Assembly: GCF_021202945.1 (NCBI RefSeq) | Contig: NZ_JAJOYR010000001.1 | Location: 1,717,543 to 1,781,542 of the forward strand | Reading direction: 5' to 3' | Length of the DNA: 64,000 nucleotides | Source of the DNA: Stenotrophomonas sp. SY1 | GTDB lineage: Bacteria > Pseudomonadota > Gammaproteobacteria > Xanthomonadales > Xanthomonadaceae | In this document: positions 33,893 to 43,563 of the stretch, piece after piece | Numbering within the stretch: the first letter of the stretch is position 1 | Layout: each line of letters begins with the position of its first letter | Notes under the pieces: model-generated | The model's database searches: none | What the model was told of the DNA's origin: nothing | Seen by the model: only the letters and a program-made list of their open reading frames with translations | Program-made: the position numbers and the translations under genes

Positions 33893-34338
33893 CTGTTTCT
33901 CTTCTCAAGTAGCCAGGCCCGCCGGGCTGAATCGGCGTGTGCGGGCGGGCGCTGGCTGAAATCTGGAACTCCAGGGCGAACCTTGGAGTGGCCTGAGGCG
34001 CCGATTTCCGAGAATTAGTGCACTCTGAATGCGCTGTCCCTATAGGGGTTTGCGCTGGCAAGTCACTGATAAATAGTGAAATCCATATTCCATTAAAAGC
34101 TACAGGGATGTGCCCTCGCGGTTGGCGTTTATCTCCTGATCGCTGGCAGTTGGCCGCACTCTGGGGCCGGATCAGTCATGCCGACTTGGTTCGGGTGGGT
34201 TGGAGTGGGGTGATACCCGACATTCATTCCGATCGCACGCCCTACGGTTTGGCAGGAAAGCTCCTACGTGGGATCGGGTGCTCGATGTTGCAGAGTTGTT
34301 GCAGAAAATGGCAGCCAGGCGGTTGCCAAATGCGGGGC
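33893..34338. other. Intergenic region upstream of the second receptor
   Basis: About 450 nt with no convincing gene. The part near 34060-34110 is rich in A and T (for example AAATAGTGAAATCCATATTC) and is the likely place for the receptor promoter on the minus strand, though no clear -35/-10 pair could be set. The rest shows no repeat that I recognise. Confidence 0.5.
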
Positions 34339-34368
34339 AAAAAAAAGCGCGGAATTCCGCGCTTTTTT
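34339..34368. terminator. Strong bidirectional terminator
   Basis: AAAAAAGCGCGGAATTCCGC then GCTTTTTT: a perfect palindrome with A and T runs. It ends the three-gene minus-strand unit (hydrolase, HIT protein, 55-residue protein). Confidence 0.92.
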
Positions 34369-34387
34369 CGTTTCCGGCTGCCGGGGC

Positions 34388-34555
34388 TTACTTGCCGCGC
34401 CCAAACAGCATGCCGATGCCCACGGCGACCAGGATGGCCGGCCACCAGGTGGCCAGCATCGAGCCGATGTTGCCGTTGATCCAGCCCAGGTTCTTGGCCA
34501 GGAAAAACAGGCCGACGATGATCAGGATCAGGGCGGCGATCAGATTGGAACGCAT
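34388..34555 (-). CDS. 55-residue membrane protein, LiaI/DUF5668-like
   Basis: Small gene: ATG at 34555, TAA at 34388-34390. The product starts MRSNLIAALILIIVGLFFLA, then a short loop KNLGWINGNIGSM, then a second hydrophobic stretch WWPAILVAVGIGMLFGRGK. Two short helices with WWP and a terminal GRGK resemble the LiaF-transmembrane/DUF5668 group. It lies 30 nt after the HIT gene on the same strand and before a strong terminator, so it is the last gene of that unit. Function unknown; possibly an envelope-stress-linked small membrane protein. Confidence 0.8.
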   Translation of the reverse strand: MRSNLIAALILIIVGLFFLAKNLGWINGNIGSMLATWWPAILVAVGIGMLFGRGK

Positions 34556-34585
34556 CGGCAGGAATGTCCGTTGGAGGTAAGGCGC

Positions 34586-35008
34586 TTATCGTAGCCGCTG
34601 GCGCCAGATTTCGACACGCTGCGCCAGCACGTCGGCATCGAAGCGCTGCGCCTTACCGCTGCCCCACACCGGGCCGGGCCAGGCCGGGTCGGCTTCATGG
34701 CGTCCGATCAGGTGGACGTGCAGCTGGCGCACGATGTTGCCCAGTGCACCGATGTTGATCTTGGTGACGTTGGGCTTCTGCTTCAGGTGCTGGGAGATCT
34801 GGTTGATCTCGGCCAGCAGCAGGCGCTGTTGGCCACCATCCAGGTCGATCCATTCGCTTGCACCCGGCACGCGCGGCACCAGCACGACCCAGGGGAAGCG
34901 GTCATCGTTCATCAGGCGGATCTGGGACAACGGTCCGTCAGCGATCAGCACGCTGTCGGCGGCAAGGCGGGTATCAAGTTCGAAATCGGACGTCACGGCT
35001 TCGGTCAT
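34586..35008 (-). CDS. HIT family nucleotide hydrolase/transferase
   Basis: 140 residues. The histidine-triad motif reads QLHVHLIGRHEAD and is preceded by NIGALGNIVRQ, both usual in bacterial HIT-domain proteins. The first half contains DRFPWVVLVPRVPGASE, the beta-sheet core. Such proteins hydrolyse nucleoside phosphoramidates or diadenosine polyphosphates in the cytosol. The start overlaps the hydrolase stop by 4 nt (ATGA). Substrate cannot be deduced. Confidence 0.87.
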   Translation of the reverse strand: MTEAVTSDFELDTRLAADSVLIADGPLSQIRLMNDDRFPWVVLVPRVPGASEWIDLDGGQQRLLLAEINQISQHLKQKPNVTKINIGALGNIVRQLHVHLIGRHEADPAWPGPVWGSGKAQRFDADVLAQRVEIWRQRLR

Positions 35009-35664
35009 CGCAGGTTCTCACTGAAGAAGGCCAAGGTGCGTTCGCGTGCCAGTTCGGCGCTGGGAGCGTGGTAGTGCGAACCGACCTCGCGGTTGAAGGC
35101 GTGGTCGGCCGGGTACACATATACCGGCATTGTGGGTTGCTTTTCACGATGCGCTGCAACGGCGGTGGCCGGGATGGACGGATCCTGGTCGCCAAAGTGG
35201 AAGATCGCCGGGGCTTTGAAGGGGTTGTCCAGGAACGGCACATTGCGGGCGCCGTAGTAGCTGGCCGAGGGCAGGCCCAACCTTTGCGCAGCCAGCAGGG
35301 CGATCGTGCCGCCCCAGCAATAGCCGACGGTGCCGACCTTGCCGTACTGCGAGAGCTGCTCCGCAGCCGCTTCGACCACGGCTACGGCGCGGTCCACGCC
35401 CAGTTCGGTCACCAGCGCCTTGCCCTGGGCAACGCCGTCAGCGTCGTAGTCCAGTTCCAGGCCGGGTTGCAGCAGGTCGAAGAAGTCGGGGGCCAGTACC
35501 GCGTAGCCTTCGGCTGCGTACTGCTCGGCGACATGGCGGATGTGGGCGTTGGCGCCGAAGATCTCCTGGATGACGACCAGACCGGCGCGCGGCGTGCCTT
35601 CAGGCAGGGCCTGCCAGGCGCGGACCGGGCCGAATGCAGTGGGAAGGGTGATCCATTGGGGCAT
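35005..35664 (-). CDS. Dienelactone hydrolase family protein
   Basis: 219 residues, no signal peptide. Alpha/beta hydrolase with the dienelactone-hydrolase triad: Cys116 in GYCWGGT, Asp161 in GDQDPSIP and His188 in ADHAFNR. The conserved early segment VVIQEIFGANAHIRHVAEQY contains the Glu that activates the Cys. Start at 35664 gives the normal family N-terminus; an extended frame upstream runs through repeat sequence and is not credible. It leads an operon with the HIT gene and the 55-residue gene. No aromatic degradation genes are nearby, so the natural substrate is open. Confidence 0.9.
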   Translation of the reverse strand: MPQWITLPTAFGPVRAWQALPEGTPRAGLVVIQEIFGANAHIRHVAEQYAAEGYAVLAPDFFDLLQPGLELDYDADGVAQGKALVTELGVDRAVAVVEAAAEQLSQYGKVGTVGYCWGGTIALLAAQRLGLPSASYYGARNVPFLDNPFKAPAIFHFGDQDPSIPATAVAAHREKQPTMPVYVYPADHAFNREVGSHYHAPSAELARERTLAFFSENLR

Positions 35665-35960
35665 GGGAGGTTCCAGTTGCGGTGGAGGGAGAGGGCTTGG
35701 CCCGCTTCTCCCGCTGGTGGGAGAAGGTGCCCGGAAGGGGGGGAGGGGCTTGGGGCATCTGCTTCTGCGTTGGTTCTGCCCGATGGGTCTGCTTGCTGGA
35801 AGCTTTCCCTCACCCCAACCCCCGCTCCGCGCCCCGGCCCTTGCGCTGGCGCAAGGGCGCTCAACGGGCTGCGAACCAATGGTTCGCAAGCAAGCCCGCA
35901 TTGCCCCGTGAACGGGAGAGGGGCTTCCGGGTCGATCATTGTCTTGTGGTGGGCGCATTA
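35665..35960. repeat. Repeat-rich spacer before rimO
   Basis: No gene. It contains a CTTCTCCCGC-TGGT-GGGAGAAGG element near 35694-35719 that recurs at 57,262-57,290 and 57,362-57,390, a CCCTTGCGC-TG-GCGCAAGGG hairpin near 35837-35858, and GCGAACCA-A-TGGTTCGC near 35870-35890, followed by a CGGGAGAGGGG end. This is a composite of short interspersed palindromes common in Xanthomonad spacers. Confidence 0.6.
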
Positions 35961-35993
35961 AGCCAGTTGCAGGGCATGGCGGCGGGTGCCCGG

Positions 35994-35999
35994 TATAAT
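35994..35999 (+). promoter_or_regulatory. -10 TATAAT of rimO
   Basis: Perfect TATAAT in GCCCGGTATAATCGCC, 56 nt before the rimO start. TTGCAG at 35967 is the only -35-like hexamer and its 21-nt spacing is too long, so a -35 is not assigned. Confidence 0.65.
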
Positions 36000-36055
36000 C
36001 GCCGGCTTTCCGGCCCTGTGGTCATTCCGGCCCCGGCCCTCAGAATTCCGTGAAC

Positions 36056-37417
36056 ATGTCCCAGCTGAACCCCAAAGTCGGCTTCGTCAGCCTTGGCTGC
36101 CCGAAGGCTCTTGTCGATTCCGAGCGCATCCTCACCCAGTTGCGGGTGGAGGGCTACGACATCGTGCCGTCCTATGACTCGGCCGACGTGGTGGTGGTCA
36201 ACACCTGTGGCTTCATCGATTCGGCCGTGGCCGAGTCGCTGGATGCCATCGGCGAGGCGATGAACGAGAACGGCAAGGTCATCGTCACCGGCTGCCTGGG
36301 CAAGAAGGGGGACATGATCCGCGAGCATTACCCGGACGTGCTGTCGGTGTCCGGCCCGCAGGACTACACCAGCGTGATGGATGCGGTGCACGCTGCGCTG
36401 CCGCCCAAGCACAATCCGTTCGTGGACTTGGTGCCGGACTACGGCATCAAGCTGACCCCGCGCCATTACGCCTACCTGAAGATTTCCGAAGGCTGCAACC
36501 ACCGTTGCAGCTTCTGCATCATTCCCTCGATGCGTGGCGATCTGGTGTCGCGCCCGGTCGAGGAAGTGCTGCGCGAAGCCGAGCGGCTGGTGAAGGGCGG
36601 CGTGCGCGAGCTGCTGGTGGTTTCGCAGGACACCTCGGCCTACGGCGTGGACCGCAAGTACGCGCCGGGCACCTGGCGCGGCAAGGAATACGCCACCCGC
36701 ATGAAGGCGCTGTGCGAAGGCCTGTCGGAGCTGGATGCCTGGACCCGCCTGCACTACGTCTACCCGTACCCGCACGTGGACGACGTGGTGCCGCTGATGG
36801 CCGAAGGCAAGATCCTTCCGTACCTGGACATCCCGTTCCAGCACGCCAGCCCGCGCATCCTCAAGCTGATGAAGCGTCCGGGCGCGGTCGACAAGACCCT
36901 GGAGCGCGTGCTGCGCTGGCGCGAGATCAGCCCGGATATCACCGTGCGTTCCACCTTTATCGTCGGCTTCCCGGGCGAGACCGATGCCGAGTTCGAGCAG
37001 TTGCTGGACTTCCTCGATACCGCCCAGCTCGACCGCGTGGGTGCGTTCGCCTACTCGCCGGTGGACGGCGCCACTGCCAACGACCTGCCGGACCCGGTGC
37101 CGGAAGAAGTGAAGCAGGAGCGTCTGGCGCGCTTCATGGAAAAGCAGGCCGCCATTTCCGCCGCCAAGCTGGAAGCCAAGATCGGCAGCGTGCAGCAATG
37201 CCTGGTCGACGTGATCGAAGACGGCATCGCGGTGGCCCGTTCCAAGGCCGATGCGCCGGAAATCGACGGTCTGGTGCATATCCAGAACGCCGAGGAAGCC
37301 AAGCTGCGCGTCGGTGATTTCGTCAACGTCGAGATCACCGAAAGCGACGATCACGATCTGTTCGGCGATGCCATCATCGAAACCGCCGACAAGCCGTTCG
37401 ACCTCAAGGTGCTGTGA
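36056..37417 (+). CDS. rimO: Ribosomal protein S12 methylthiotransferase
   Basis: 453 residues. N-terminal UPF0004 cluster ligands are Cys15 ([14 protein letters not shown]), Cys51 and Cys80. The radical-SAM cluster is Cys147-x3-Cys151-x2-Cys154 in [15 protein letters not shown]-terminal TRAM domain follows. [13 protein letters not shown] is diagnostic for RimO over MiaB. It adds a methylthio group to Asp89 of S12 in the cytosol using SAM and two 4Fe-4S clusters. ATG at 36056 is preferred; a GTG at 36050 is in frame. The stop overlaps the GTG of the DUF3025 gene. Confidence 0.96.
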   Translation: MSQLNPKVGFVSLGCPKALVDSERILTQLRVEGYDIVPSYDSADVVVVNTCGFIDSAVAESLDAIGEAMNENGKVIVTGCLGKKGDMIREHYPDVLSVSGPQDYTSVMDAVHAALPPKHNPFVDLVPDYGIKLTPRHYAYLKISEGCNHRCSFCIIPSMRGDLVSRPVEEVLREAERLVKGGVRELLVVSQDTSAYGVDRKYAPGTWRGKEYATRMKALCEGLSELDAWTRLHYVYPYPHVDDVVPLMAEGKILPYLDIPFQHASPRILKLMKRPGAVDKTLERVLRWREISPDITVRSTFIVGFPGETDAEFEQLLDFLDTAQLDRVGAFAYSPVDGATANDLPDPVPEEVKQERLARFMEKQAAISAAKLEAKIGSVQQCLVDVIEDGIAVARSKADAPEIDGLVHIQNAEEAKLRVGDFVNVEITESDDHDLFGDAIIETADKPFDLKVL

Positions 37418-38247
37418 CCGGGCCGGCATCTGCATCTGGCGCCGGCACGCTCCGGCGCCGCTTCATCGCCCCGCAGCGCGGGGACGTGGCGCCAGCGTGT
37501 TTTCAACATCCGCTGTTCGCCGGCTTCAATGCGTACAAGGAATGGATGACGGCGCCGGACTGGCCCGGCATCGATGTGCTCAATGCGGGCATGTCCGTTC
37601 CTGATCGTTGCTTCGTTGCACAGGATGCGCTGTTGCTGGATGACGGCCTGCATTACGAGCAACGCATCCGGCAGGGCCGCATCGCCACGCGCCTGCACAA
37701 CTGGCACGACCTGTTCAACGCGATGATCTGGGCACGCCATCCCGGCATCAAGTTGGCGCTCAACGCACAGCAATGCCGGCATATCGAGCAGATGGGGCCG
37801 GTTGAGCGCAACCGCGCCCAGCAGGCGCTTACCCAGTTCGATGAAACCGGCATCATTGTGCGGGTGCGTGACACGTCATTGCTCAGTGCCTGGGATCAGC
37901 ACGACTGGGCGACGCTGTTCCATACCCATGCCGCGCACTGGCGCGACGGTGATATCGCCGTTGCCGCGGTGATCGGTCATGCGTTGATGGAGCAGATGCT
38001 GGTGCCCGGGCGGCTGCTGGTCGGGAAATGCTTGGTGGTGCAGGGCGAGGACGATGCGGTCTGCATCGCGCGCGTGGCCGAGGCGATCCGCGCCGGCGAC
38101 GTCCTGGCTGCGCCGACTGAGCTGCGGCCACTGCCGCTGGCCGGCATTCCCGGTTGGCATCAGCGGCAGGATCTGGGCTTCTATGCGCAGGCCGACTACT
38201 TCCGGCCGCTGCGCGAAGGGCGCAGCTATCGTCCGGCAATGGCTTGA
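37414..38247 (+). CDS. DUF3025 family protein
   Basis: 277 residues, no signal peptide or membrane segment. Characteristic DUF3025 segments are [12 protein letters not shown] near the start, [20 protein letters not shown] in the middle and [18 protein letters not shown] later; the C-terminus has [20 protein letters not shown], common in the family. The function of DUF3025 is unknown; conserved His, Asp and Trp residues hint at an enzyme. GTG start overlaps the rimO stop (GTGA), so it is coupled to rimO. A short GC-rich palindrome (CGCGGC...GCCGCG) follows the stop. Confidence 0.88.
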   Translation: MTGPASASGAGTLRRRFIAPQRGDVAPACFQHPLFAGFNAYKEWMTAPDWPGIDVLNAGMSVPDRCFVAQDALLLDDGLHYEQRIRQGRIATRLHNWHDLFNAMIWARHPGIKLALNAQQCRHIEQMGPVERNRAQQALTQFDETGIIVRVRDTSLLSAWDQHDWATLFHTHAAHWRDGDIAVAAVIGHALMEQMLVPGRLLVGKCLVVQGEDDAVCIARVAEAIRAGDVLAAPTELRPLPLAGIPGWHQRQDLGFYAQADYFRPLREGRSYRPAMA

Positions 38248-38299
38248 GGTGGGTTTCTCGCGGCGCTGATGCCGCGAGCCTGCAAGCTACGCGCGGTGC

Positions 38300-39310
38300 T
38301 CAGAACGCGGTGTCGTTGGTTTCGGCGGCGAAGGCCAGGGTCAGTCCGCCCGGGCCGATGTTCATCATCCCGGTGATGCTCATCGGCAGGATGTGCAGGC
38401 TGACGTTTTCCTGTTCGCAGGCCGTGCGCAGCTGGTCCAGGGCAGGTGAGCCATGCAGATCCTGCAGCGGCCCTGCATAGGACACGATCACATGCGGGGC
38501 ATGCAGGCCGGCGCGCACCCGGGTGGCGGCAAAGGCGAACAGGCGTGTCCAGGCGTCATCGCGCCCGCGGCATTTTGCGACCGGGTGGGTGTCACCCTGG
38601 CGGCCCAATACGATGGGTTTGATGTCCAGCGCGCCGCCCAACAGCACGCTGACCAAGCTGATGCTGCGATCGCCGCGCACCCGTGACCGGGCACGCGCGT
38701 AACCCAGGTTGTCGGGCACGTAATAAGTGTGGGTGGCGTCGATGATGCGCTGCAGTTCGCCGCGGATGTCCTTGGCCGGCACCTGCGCGCGCAGCAGGTC
38801 CTGCAGCACCATGGCCGGGATGCCGGAACCGGCGAACATGTTGCGGGTATCGATGACCCGGAACTGGAACGGACGGGCGATGCCGTTTTCCTGGCGCGCC
38901 CCGCGGATGGCGCTGGTCGCCAATAGGCTGCCCTGGCTGGCGGCCTCGAAGATCGGGCTGCGGCTGGCGGTAATGGTCAGGCAGTAGACCGAGTCATAGT
39001 CCAGCGCGAAGTGTTCCAGGAAGAAGCTGCTCATCTGCGCCGCATCCAGCGGCAGTGATTGCCCGGTGGCACCTTCGCCGTTGGCGTTCTCGCGCAGGTA
39101 GCGGGCGGTGGCGGTGGCGTCATGCTGGTCGATGTAGGTGGTGGTGCCGATCCGGATCGGAATCGGAATCACCGCTACATCCGCGCTGGCGAGAAAGGTG
39201 GGCGCCACATCACAGGAGGCATCGATCACGATGCCGGTACGTGCCGGGCGACGCGGGTTGCTGCTGAGCTCACCGCTTGCTGCGGTTCTTTCCGGGTCAA
39301 GCACCTGCAT
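38300..39310 (-). CDS. DegV family fatty-acid-binding protein
   Basis: 336 residues. Early segment RTGIVIDASCDVAPTFL with VIPIPIRIGTTTYID matches the DegV fold N-domain, where the Ser/Thr-rich loop binds the fatty acid head group. The C-domain includes GDRSISLVSVLLGGALDIKPIV. DegV (FakB) proteins present fatty acids to kinase FakA in Gram-positives. Here no fakA homologue lies nearby and Xanthomonad members are longer, so the role is uncertain. The start at 39310 has AAGGAC upstream at good spacing. ATG or TTG codons further up would add an unlikely N-terminus. Confidence 0.85.
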   Translation of the reverse strand: MQVLDPERTAASGELSSNPRRPARTGIVIDASCDVAPTFLASADVAVIPIPIRIGTTTYIDQHDATATARYLRENANGEGATGQSLPLDAAQMSSFFLEHFALDYDSVYCLTITASRSPIFEAASQGSLLATSAIRGARQENGIARPFQFRVIDTRNMFAGSGIPAMVLQDLLRAQVPAKDIRGELQRIIDATHTYYVPDNLGYARARSRVRGDRSISLVSVLLGGALDIKPIVLGRQGDTHPVAKCRGRDDAWTRLFAFAATRVRAGLHAPHVIVSYAGPLQDLHGSPALDQLRTACEQENVSLHILPMSITGMMNIGPGGLTLAFAAETNDTAF

Positions 39311-39482
39311 CTGGAGTCCTTTCACGATGGGCATCCGGAAAGAAAAAACATGCAGCACTGTCACCGGTCAAATACGCGGTGGTATGGCGTTGTCGTGCGC
39401 TTACATCCCTTTGATTCCACGGCGACGACATGATGGATGCATGCGCCTGCGTATGTGCAGTTTGCGCGGATTTACGTCGATT

Positions 39483-39989
39483 TCAGTGCGGTGCATAGCG
39501 GATGGACAGCACCGCGAAGGTGTGTGGTCCGGCGGGCAGTTCCACGGTGAATTCGTCGTCGACACGCTTCTTCAGCAACGCGCGCGCCAGTGGTGAATCG
39601 ATACTGATCCAGCCAGCAGGTGCGTCCGTTTCGTCCGGACCGACGATGCGATAGTTCAGCGTTTCACCCGAGTGCACATTCTCCAGTTCGACCGTCGCGC
39701 CAAAGAACACCGCGTCCGGATCGCTGGGCGTGGTGTCCACCACGCGCAGCGATTCCAGCCGCTTGCTCAGGTAACGCACGCGACGGTCGATCTCGCCCAG
39801 CTGCTTCTTGCGGTACGTGTACTCGGCGTTCTCGGAGCGGTCGCCTTCCGCCGCTGCCGCCGCCAGCGCCTTGACCACTTCAGGCCGGCGCTGGCGCCAC
39901 AGTTCATCCAGCTCGGCCTTCAGCCGTGCATGCCCCTGTGGGGTGATCAGGGCGGTGCTCTTTTCCGCCGGGGGCCGCCAACGACTCAT
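39483..39989 (-). CDS. greB: Transcription elongation factor GreB
   Basis: 168 residues. The N-terminal coiled-coil domain contains [20 protein letters not shown] and the acidic, RNA-polymerase-reaching tip [18 protein letters not shown]. The C-terminal FKBP-like domain holds [21 protein letters not shown] and [16 protein letters not shown]. The WRQRRPE stretch favours GreB over GreA. It rescues arrested RNA polymerase by stimulating transcript cleavage. It begins 5 nt after the HerA-like ATPase stop on the same strand, so the two are co-transcribed. Confidence 0.93.
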   Translation of the reverse strand: MSRWRPPAEKSTALITPQGHARLKAELDELWRQRRPEVVKALAAAAAEGDRSENAEYTYRKKQLGEIDRRVRYLSKRLESLRVVDTTPSDPDAVFFGATVELENVHSGETLNYRIVGPDETDAPAGWISIDSPLARALLKKRVDDEFTVELPAGPHTFAVLSIRYAPH

Positions 39990-39993
39990 CGGC

Positions 39994-41499
39994 TCAACGC
40001 TTGCCGCCGAAGATGCCGCCGAGGATGCCGCGCACGATCTGGTTGCCCAGCTTGGTGCCGACGGTGCGGGTGGTCTGCTTGGCCATCGTCTCGATCATGC
40101 CCTGACGGCGCTTGGTGCCGAAGATGGCGTCCTTGATGCTCTGGCCGAAGCCGCCATCCTGCTCGTCATCCTGCTGGCGGGTGCGGGCCTTTGGGGCGTC
40201 GGTCTTTTCAACCGCTTTTTCCGCGCGTTGTGCCAGCAGTTCCGCTGCCGATTCGCGGTTGATGGCCGTGTCGTAGCGGGTGCCGACCGGGCTGCCCGCA
40301 CGCACCTGCGCGCGTTCGGCATCGGTGATCGAACCCATGCGGCAACGCGGCGGTGCGATCAGGGTCTTCTGCACCGGCGCGGGAATGCCCTTGTCCTGCA
40401 GCGTGGAGACCAGTGCTTCGCCGGTGCCAAGCTGGGACAGCGTGGCGACCACGTCGAGTTTGGGGTTCTGCACGAAGGTCTGCGCCGCCGTCTTCACCGC
40501 CTTCTGGTCACGCGGGGTGAACGCGCGCAAGGCATGCTGCACGCGGTTGCCGAGCTGGCCGAGGATGTCGCCCGGCACGTCGTCCGGGAACTGCGAGCAG
40601 AAGTACACGCCCACGCCCTTGGAGCGGATCAGCCGTACCACCTGCTCGATGCGCTGCACCAGCGCCGGCGGTGCGTCGTCGAACAACAGATGCGCCTCGT
40701 CGAAGATGAAGACCAGCTTGGGCTTTTCCAGGTCGCCCACTTCCGGCAACGTCTCGAACAGCTCCGACAGCAGCCACAGCAGGAAGGTGGAATACAGGCG
40801 CGGCTTGAGGATCAGCTGCGCGGCGGCGAGGATGCCGATCACGCCACGGCCGTCGTGGTTGACCCGCATGATGTCGGCCAACTCCAGTGCCGGCTCGCCG
40901 AAGAAGGCTTCGCCGCCATCCTGCGACAGGCGCAGCAGCGAGCGTTGGATCGCCGCCACCGATTGCGCGCTGACCAGGCCATATTCGGTGGAGATGTCCT
41001 TGCGCTCTTCGGCCACCAGGTTGAGCAGGGCGCGCAGATCGTCCAGATCAAGCAGCAGCAGGCCGCGGTCGTCGGCCAGCTTGAACACGATATCGAGCAC
41101 GCCGGACTGGGTGTCGTTGAGTTCAAGAATGCGCGAAAGCAGGGTGGGGCCCATTTCGCTGACGGTGGTGCGGACCGGGTGGCCCAGCTTGCCGTACAGG
41201 TCCCAGAACACCACCGGGCTGGCGGCCGGAGCGTAGTTCTCCACGCCGATCTCGCTCGCGCGCTGGGTGAGTTTCTCGCCGCCTTCACCGGCAACCGCCA
41301 GGCCGGCCACGTCGCCCTTCACGTCGGCCAGGAACACCGGCACGCCCAGCCGCGAGAACCCTTCGGCCAGCGTCATCAAGGTCACCGTCTTGCCGGTGCC
41401 GGTCGCGCCGGCGACCAGTCCGTGGCGGTTGCCGAAACGCGGGAGCAGGGTGACGGCGATGTCGTCGGTGACGCCTTTGCCGAGCAGGATCGGATCCAT
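39994..41499 (-). CDS. HerA/DUF853-like ATPase (YjgR family)
   Basis: 501 residues. Walker A is [20 protein letters not shown] near 30-50, and Walker B is [16 protein letters not shown]. The C-terminal third contains [19 protein letters not shown] and ends in a Gly-rich [10 protein letters not shown] tail. It belongs to the FtsK/HerA-related group DUF853, called YjgR in E. coli, with unknown cellular job. The lack of a NurA partner argues against archaeal-style HerA-NurA end resection. The next gene on this strand is greB, which may be chance. Confidence 0.88.
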   Translation of the reverse strand: MDPILLGKGVTDDIAVTLLPRFGNRHGLVAGATGTGKTVTLMTLAEGFSRLGVPVFLADVKGDVAGLAVAGEGGEKLTQRASEIGVENYAPAASPVVFWDLYGKLGHPVRTTVSEMGPTLLSRILELNDTQSGVLDIVFKLADDRGLLLLDLDDLRALLNLVAEERKDISTEYGLVSAQSVAAIQRSLLRLSQDGGEAFFGEPALELADIMRVNHDGRGVIGILAAAQLILKPRLYSTFLLWLLSELFETLPEVGDLEKPKLVFIFDEAHLLFDDAPPALVQRIEQVVRLIRSKGVGVYFCSQFPDDVPGDILGQLGNRVQHALRAFTPRDQKAVKTAAQTFVQNPKLDVVATLSQLGTGEALVSTLQDKGIPAPVQKTLIAPPRCRMGSITDAERAQVRAGSPVGTRYDTAINRESAAELLAQRAEKAVEKTDAPKARTRQQDDEQDGGFGQSIKDAIFGTKRRQGMIETMAKQTTRTVGTKLGNQIVRGILGGIFGGKR

Positions 41500-41623
41500 G
41501 GAGGCACTCGATAAATGAATGAGGAGAGGATTCTAACGGCCGACTGTATCGGCAAGGTGGCATTGTTGCCCCCGGACAAGTCTGGCGGCTACCCTGCTTC
41601 ACCTTTCGCCCGCAGTGTCGCTG

Positions 41624-43207
41624 ATGCCCGTTTCCCTGTTTCCGGTACGTCCCTTGCCGCTGTTGGTGGCTGTTTCACTGTTGACCGTGATGCCGGCGGC
41701 GCATGCGCTGTCTGCACGCGACAAGACCAAGGTGGATGCCATCGAGGCGCGCATGACCGCCGCGGAGAAGCGCTACAACGACGCGCTGGTGCTGGTCACC
41801 AACGCTGATCCGAAGGGCGTCAGCGAGGGTGATGCCGCGTTGGAGGACATGGAAGATGTGATCAGTGCCTGCATCAGCCAGAAGGGCTGTCAGGTCAGCA
41901 ATCTGTTGCCGACCTACAAGCGCCTGCTCAAGCAGCAGTCTGACAGCGCAGGCGAGGGCGGCGACGGCCAGACCGGCCCGTTGGAAGCCGATCCGGACCA
42001 CGTGGCACCGCTGGTGGCCGATGTGCCCGAAGCCGCACGCGCCGCCGCGCTGCTCAACGACCATCGCCATGCTTTCGACGAGATGGTCGAGTACAACCCG
42101 GCCATCCAGGCCGGCATCCGCCGCTGGCTCACCGATATGCGTCCGTCGCTGCTGACCAGCTACGAGAACTACATGAACCTGCGCGCGGTGATGTGGCCGG
42201 AGTGGGAAAAGAGTGCGCTGCCCGAAGCGTTGCTGTTCGGCATCATGGCCAAGGAATCCAATGGCCGCGTGCATGCCTCCTCGCGTGTCGGTGCGGCGGG
42301 CCTGATGCAGTTCATGCCGGCCACCGGCCGTCGTTTCGGCCTGGGTCCGGATGGCACCGGCTTTGATACGCGGTTTGATGCGCGCAGTGCCGCCGAGGCC
42401 AGCGCCGCGTATATGAACGAGCGCATGCGCGGGCTCAACCGCAACATCGAGTACGCCTTGGCGGCGTACAACGGCGGCGAAGGCCGCGCCGCGCGCATCT
42501 ACCGTGAGGCCGGTGGGCAGAGCTTCTGGACCGATTCGGCCTACAACCAGTTCCCGGGCGAAACCAAGGACTACGTGCCGATGGTGATCGCCGCGGCGTG
42601 GATCTTCCTGCACCCGCAGCAGTACGGCGTGGAGTTTCCCAAGGTCAACGCGCAGCCTGCGACGATCCGGCTGGCCAAATCGACCACCATCTACGAGCTG
42701 ACCATCTGCCTGGGCAGCACCGGCACCCGCGATGGCTATATGCGGGTACTGCGCAATCTCAATCCGCGTTATGAAGCTGACGGCTGGATTCCGTCCGGCA
42801 CCACGATCAATGCGACCACGCGTATCGCGGGCCTGTACAACCGTTATTGCGTGAGCGGGCCGCGTGCCGACCTGGCGCGCGCGCTGATCACCGCCGATAT
42901 CAACGCGGCGATCAAGCGCCCTTCAGCGGCTACCTTTACCGGCAGCGTGGCGGTGGGCGATGTGGAGTCGATGCAGTCTGCTCAGGCGGTTGCGCCGATG
43001 GCGGCGCCGGCGCCGGCGCGTCCGGCTCCTGCACCGGCCCGAAGGGCCGCACGCAGCTACACGGTCGCCAAGGGCGACACCCTCGGGCGGATCGCCAGCC
43101 GCTTCCAATGCGAAGTGCCGGTACTGGCACGGGCCAACGGACTGCGCGCACCGGCGTATTCGATCCGGCCTGGCCAGAGTTTGAAGCTGGAAGGGTGTGA
43201 TCGCTGA
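41624..43207 (+). CDS. Lytic transglycosylase with SLT and LysM domains
   Basis: 527 residues with a signal peptide ending AHA-LS (about residue 29). The SLT domain at about 190-330 shows Glu211 in IMAKESNGRVHASS, then GAAGLMQFMPATGRRFGL and later AYNGGEGR, the family-1 lytic transglycosylase motifs. A C-terminal LysM at about 480-527 reads YTVAKGDTLGRIASRF. It cleaves peptidoglycan glycan strands in the periplasm, forming 1,6-anhydro-MurNAc. The plan is MltD-like, with one LysM and a long non-conserved N-terminal region. The start ATG 41624 is chosen over GTG 41615. Confidence 0.9.
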   Translation: MPVSLFPVRPLPLLVAVSLLTVMPAAHALSARDKTKVDAIEARMTAAEKRYNDALVLVTNADPKGVSEGDAALEDMEDVISACISQKGCQVSNLLPTYKRLLKQQSDSAGEGGDGQTGPLEADPDHVAPLVADVPEAARAAALLNDHRHAFDEMVEYNPAIQAGIRRWLTDMRPSLLTSYENYMNLRAVMWPEWEKSALPEALLFGIMAKESNGRVHASSRVGAAGLMQFMPATGRRFGLGPDGTGFDTRFDARSAAEASAAYMNERMRGLNRNIEYALAAYNGGEGRAARIYREAGGQSFWTDSAYNQFPGETKDYVPMVIAAAWIFLHPQQYGVEFPKVNAQPATIRLAKSTTIYELTICLGSTGTRDGYMRVLRNLNPRYEADGWIPSGTTINATTRIAGLYNRYCVSGPRADLARALITADINAAIKRPSAATFTGSVAVGDVESMQSAQAVAPMAAPAPARPAPAPARRAARSYTVAKGDTLGRIASRFQCEVPVLARANGLRAPAYSIRPGQSLKLEGCDR

Positions 43208-43229
43208 GATTTGGCATCAGTTGCATGAG

Positions 43230-43256
43230 AAAGGGCGCCGCGAGGCGCCCTTTTTT
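43230..43256 (+). terminator. Intrinsic terminator after the transglycosylase gene
   Basis: AAGGGCGCC-GCGA-GGCGCCC followed by six T. Confidence 0.93.
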
Positions 43257-43274
43257 GTTTGGAGCGGAAGGCTT

Positions 43275-43400
43275 ACCCCTCCCCAATCCTCCCCTTGGCT
43301 ACGCCAAAGGGAGGGGCGGATCACTTGACCGGTCAGATTGCAGGTAACCGCTCTTGCTCCCTCCCTTTGGCGTAGCCAAGGGGAGGGTTGGGGAGGGGTG
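43275..43400. repeat. Long inverted repeat (MITE-like, ~42-bp arms)
   Basis: Left arm ACCCCTCCCCAATCCTCCCC then TTGGCTACGCCAAAGGGAGGG at about 43275-43316. The right arm at about 43358-43400 is its reverse complement with one internal mismatch. The centre is about 40 nt. The inner part TTTGGCGTAGCCAA recurs in both arms. No coding capacity; probably a non-autonomous mobile or structural repeat. Confidence 0.75.
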
Positions 43401-43413
43401 CTTCGGGCATTCT

Positions 43414-43545
43414 GCAGGAGCGGCGTAAGCCGCGAAGCCACTGTCGTTTCATGTGCAGGCGCGCTCAGCCATCCAGCACATTGCAGTTGCCGGCGTGTCC
43501 TTTGTGGGGAAGCCTCACCAGCTTCGCGGCTTGCGCCGCTCCTGC
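43414..43545. repeat. Inverted REP pair with GCAG heads
   Basis: GCAGGAGCGGCGTAAGCCGC (then GAAGC) at 43414-43438, and its inverted copy GCTTCGCGGCTTGCGCCGCT (then CCTGC) at 43521-43545. It is the same family as the pair at 17,727-17,842 but with C in place of T in the head. It fills the rest of the 356-nt spacer before psd. Confidence 0.72.
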
Positions 43546-43563
43546 AACTGCCTGTGACCGGCC

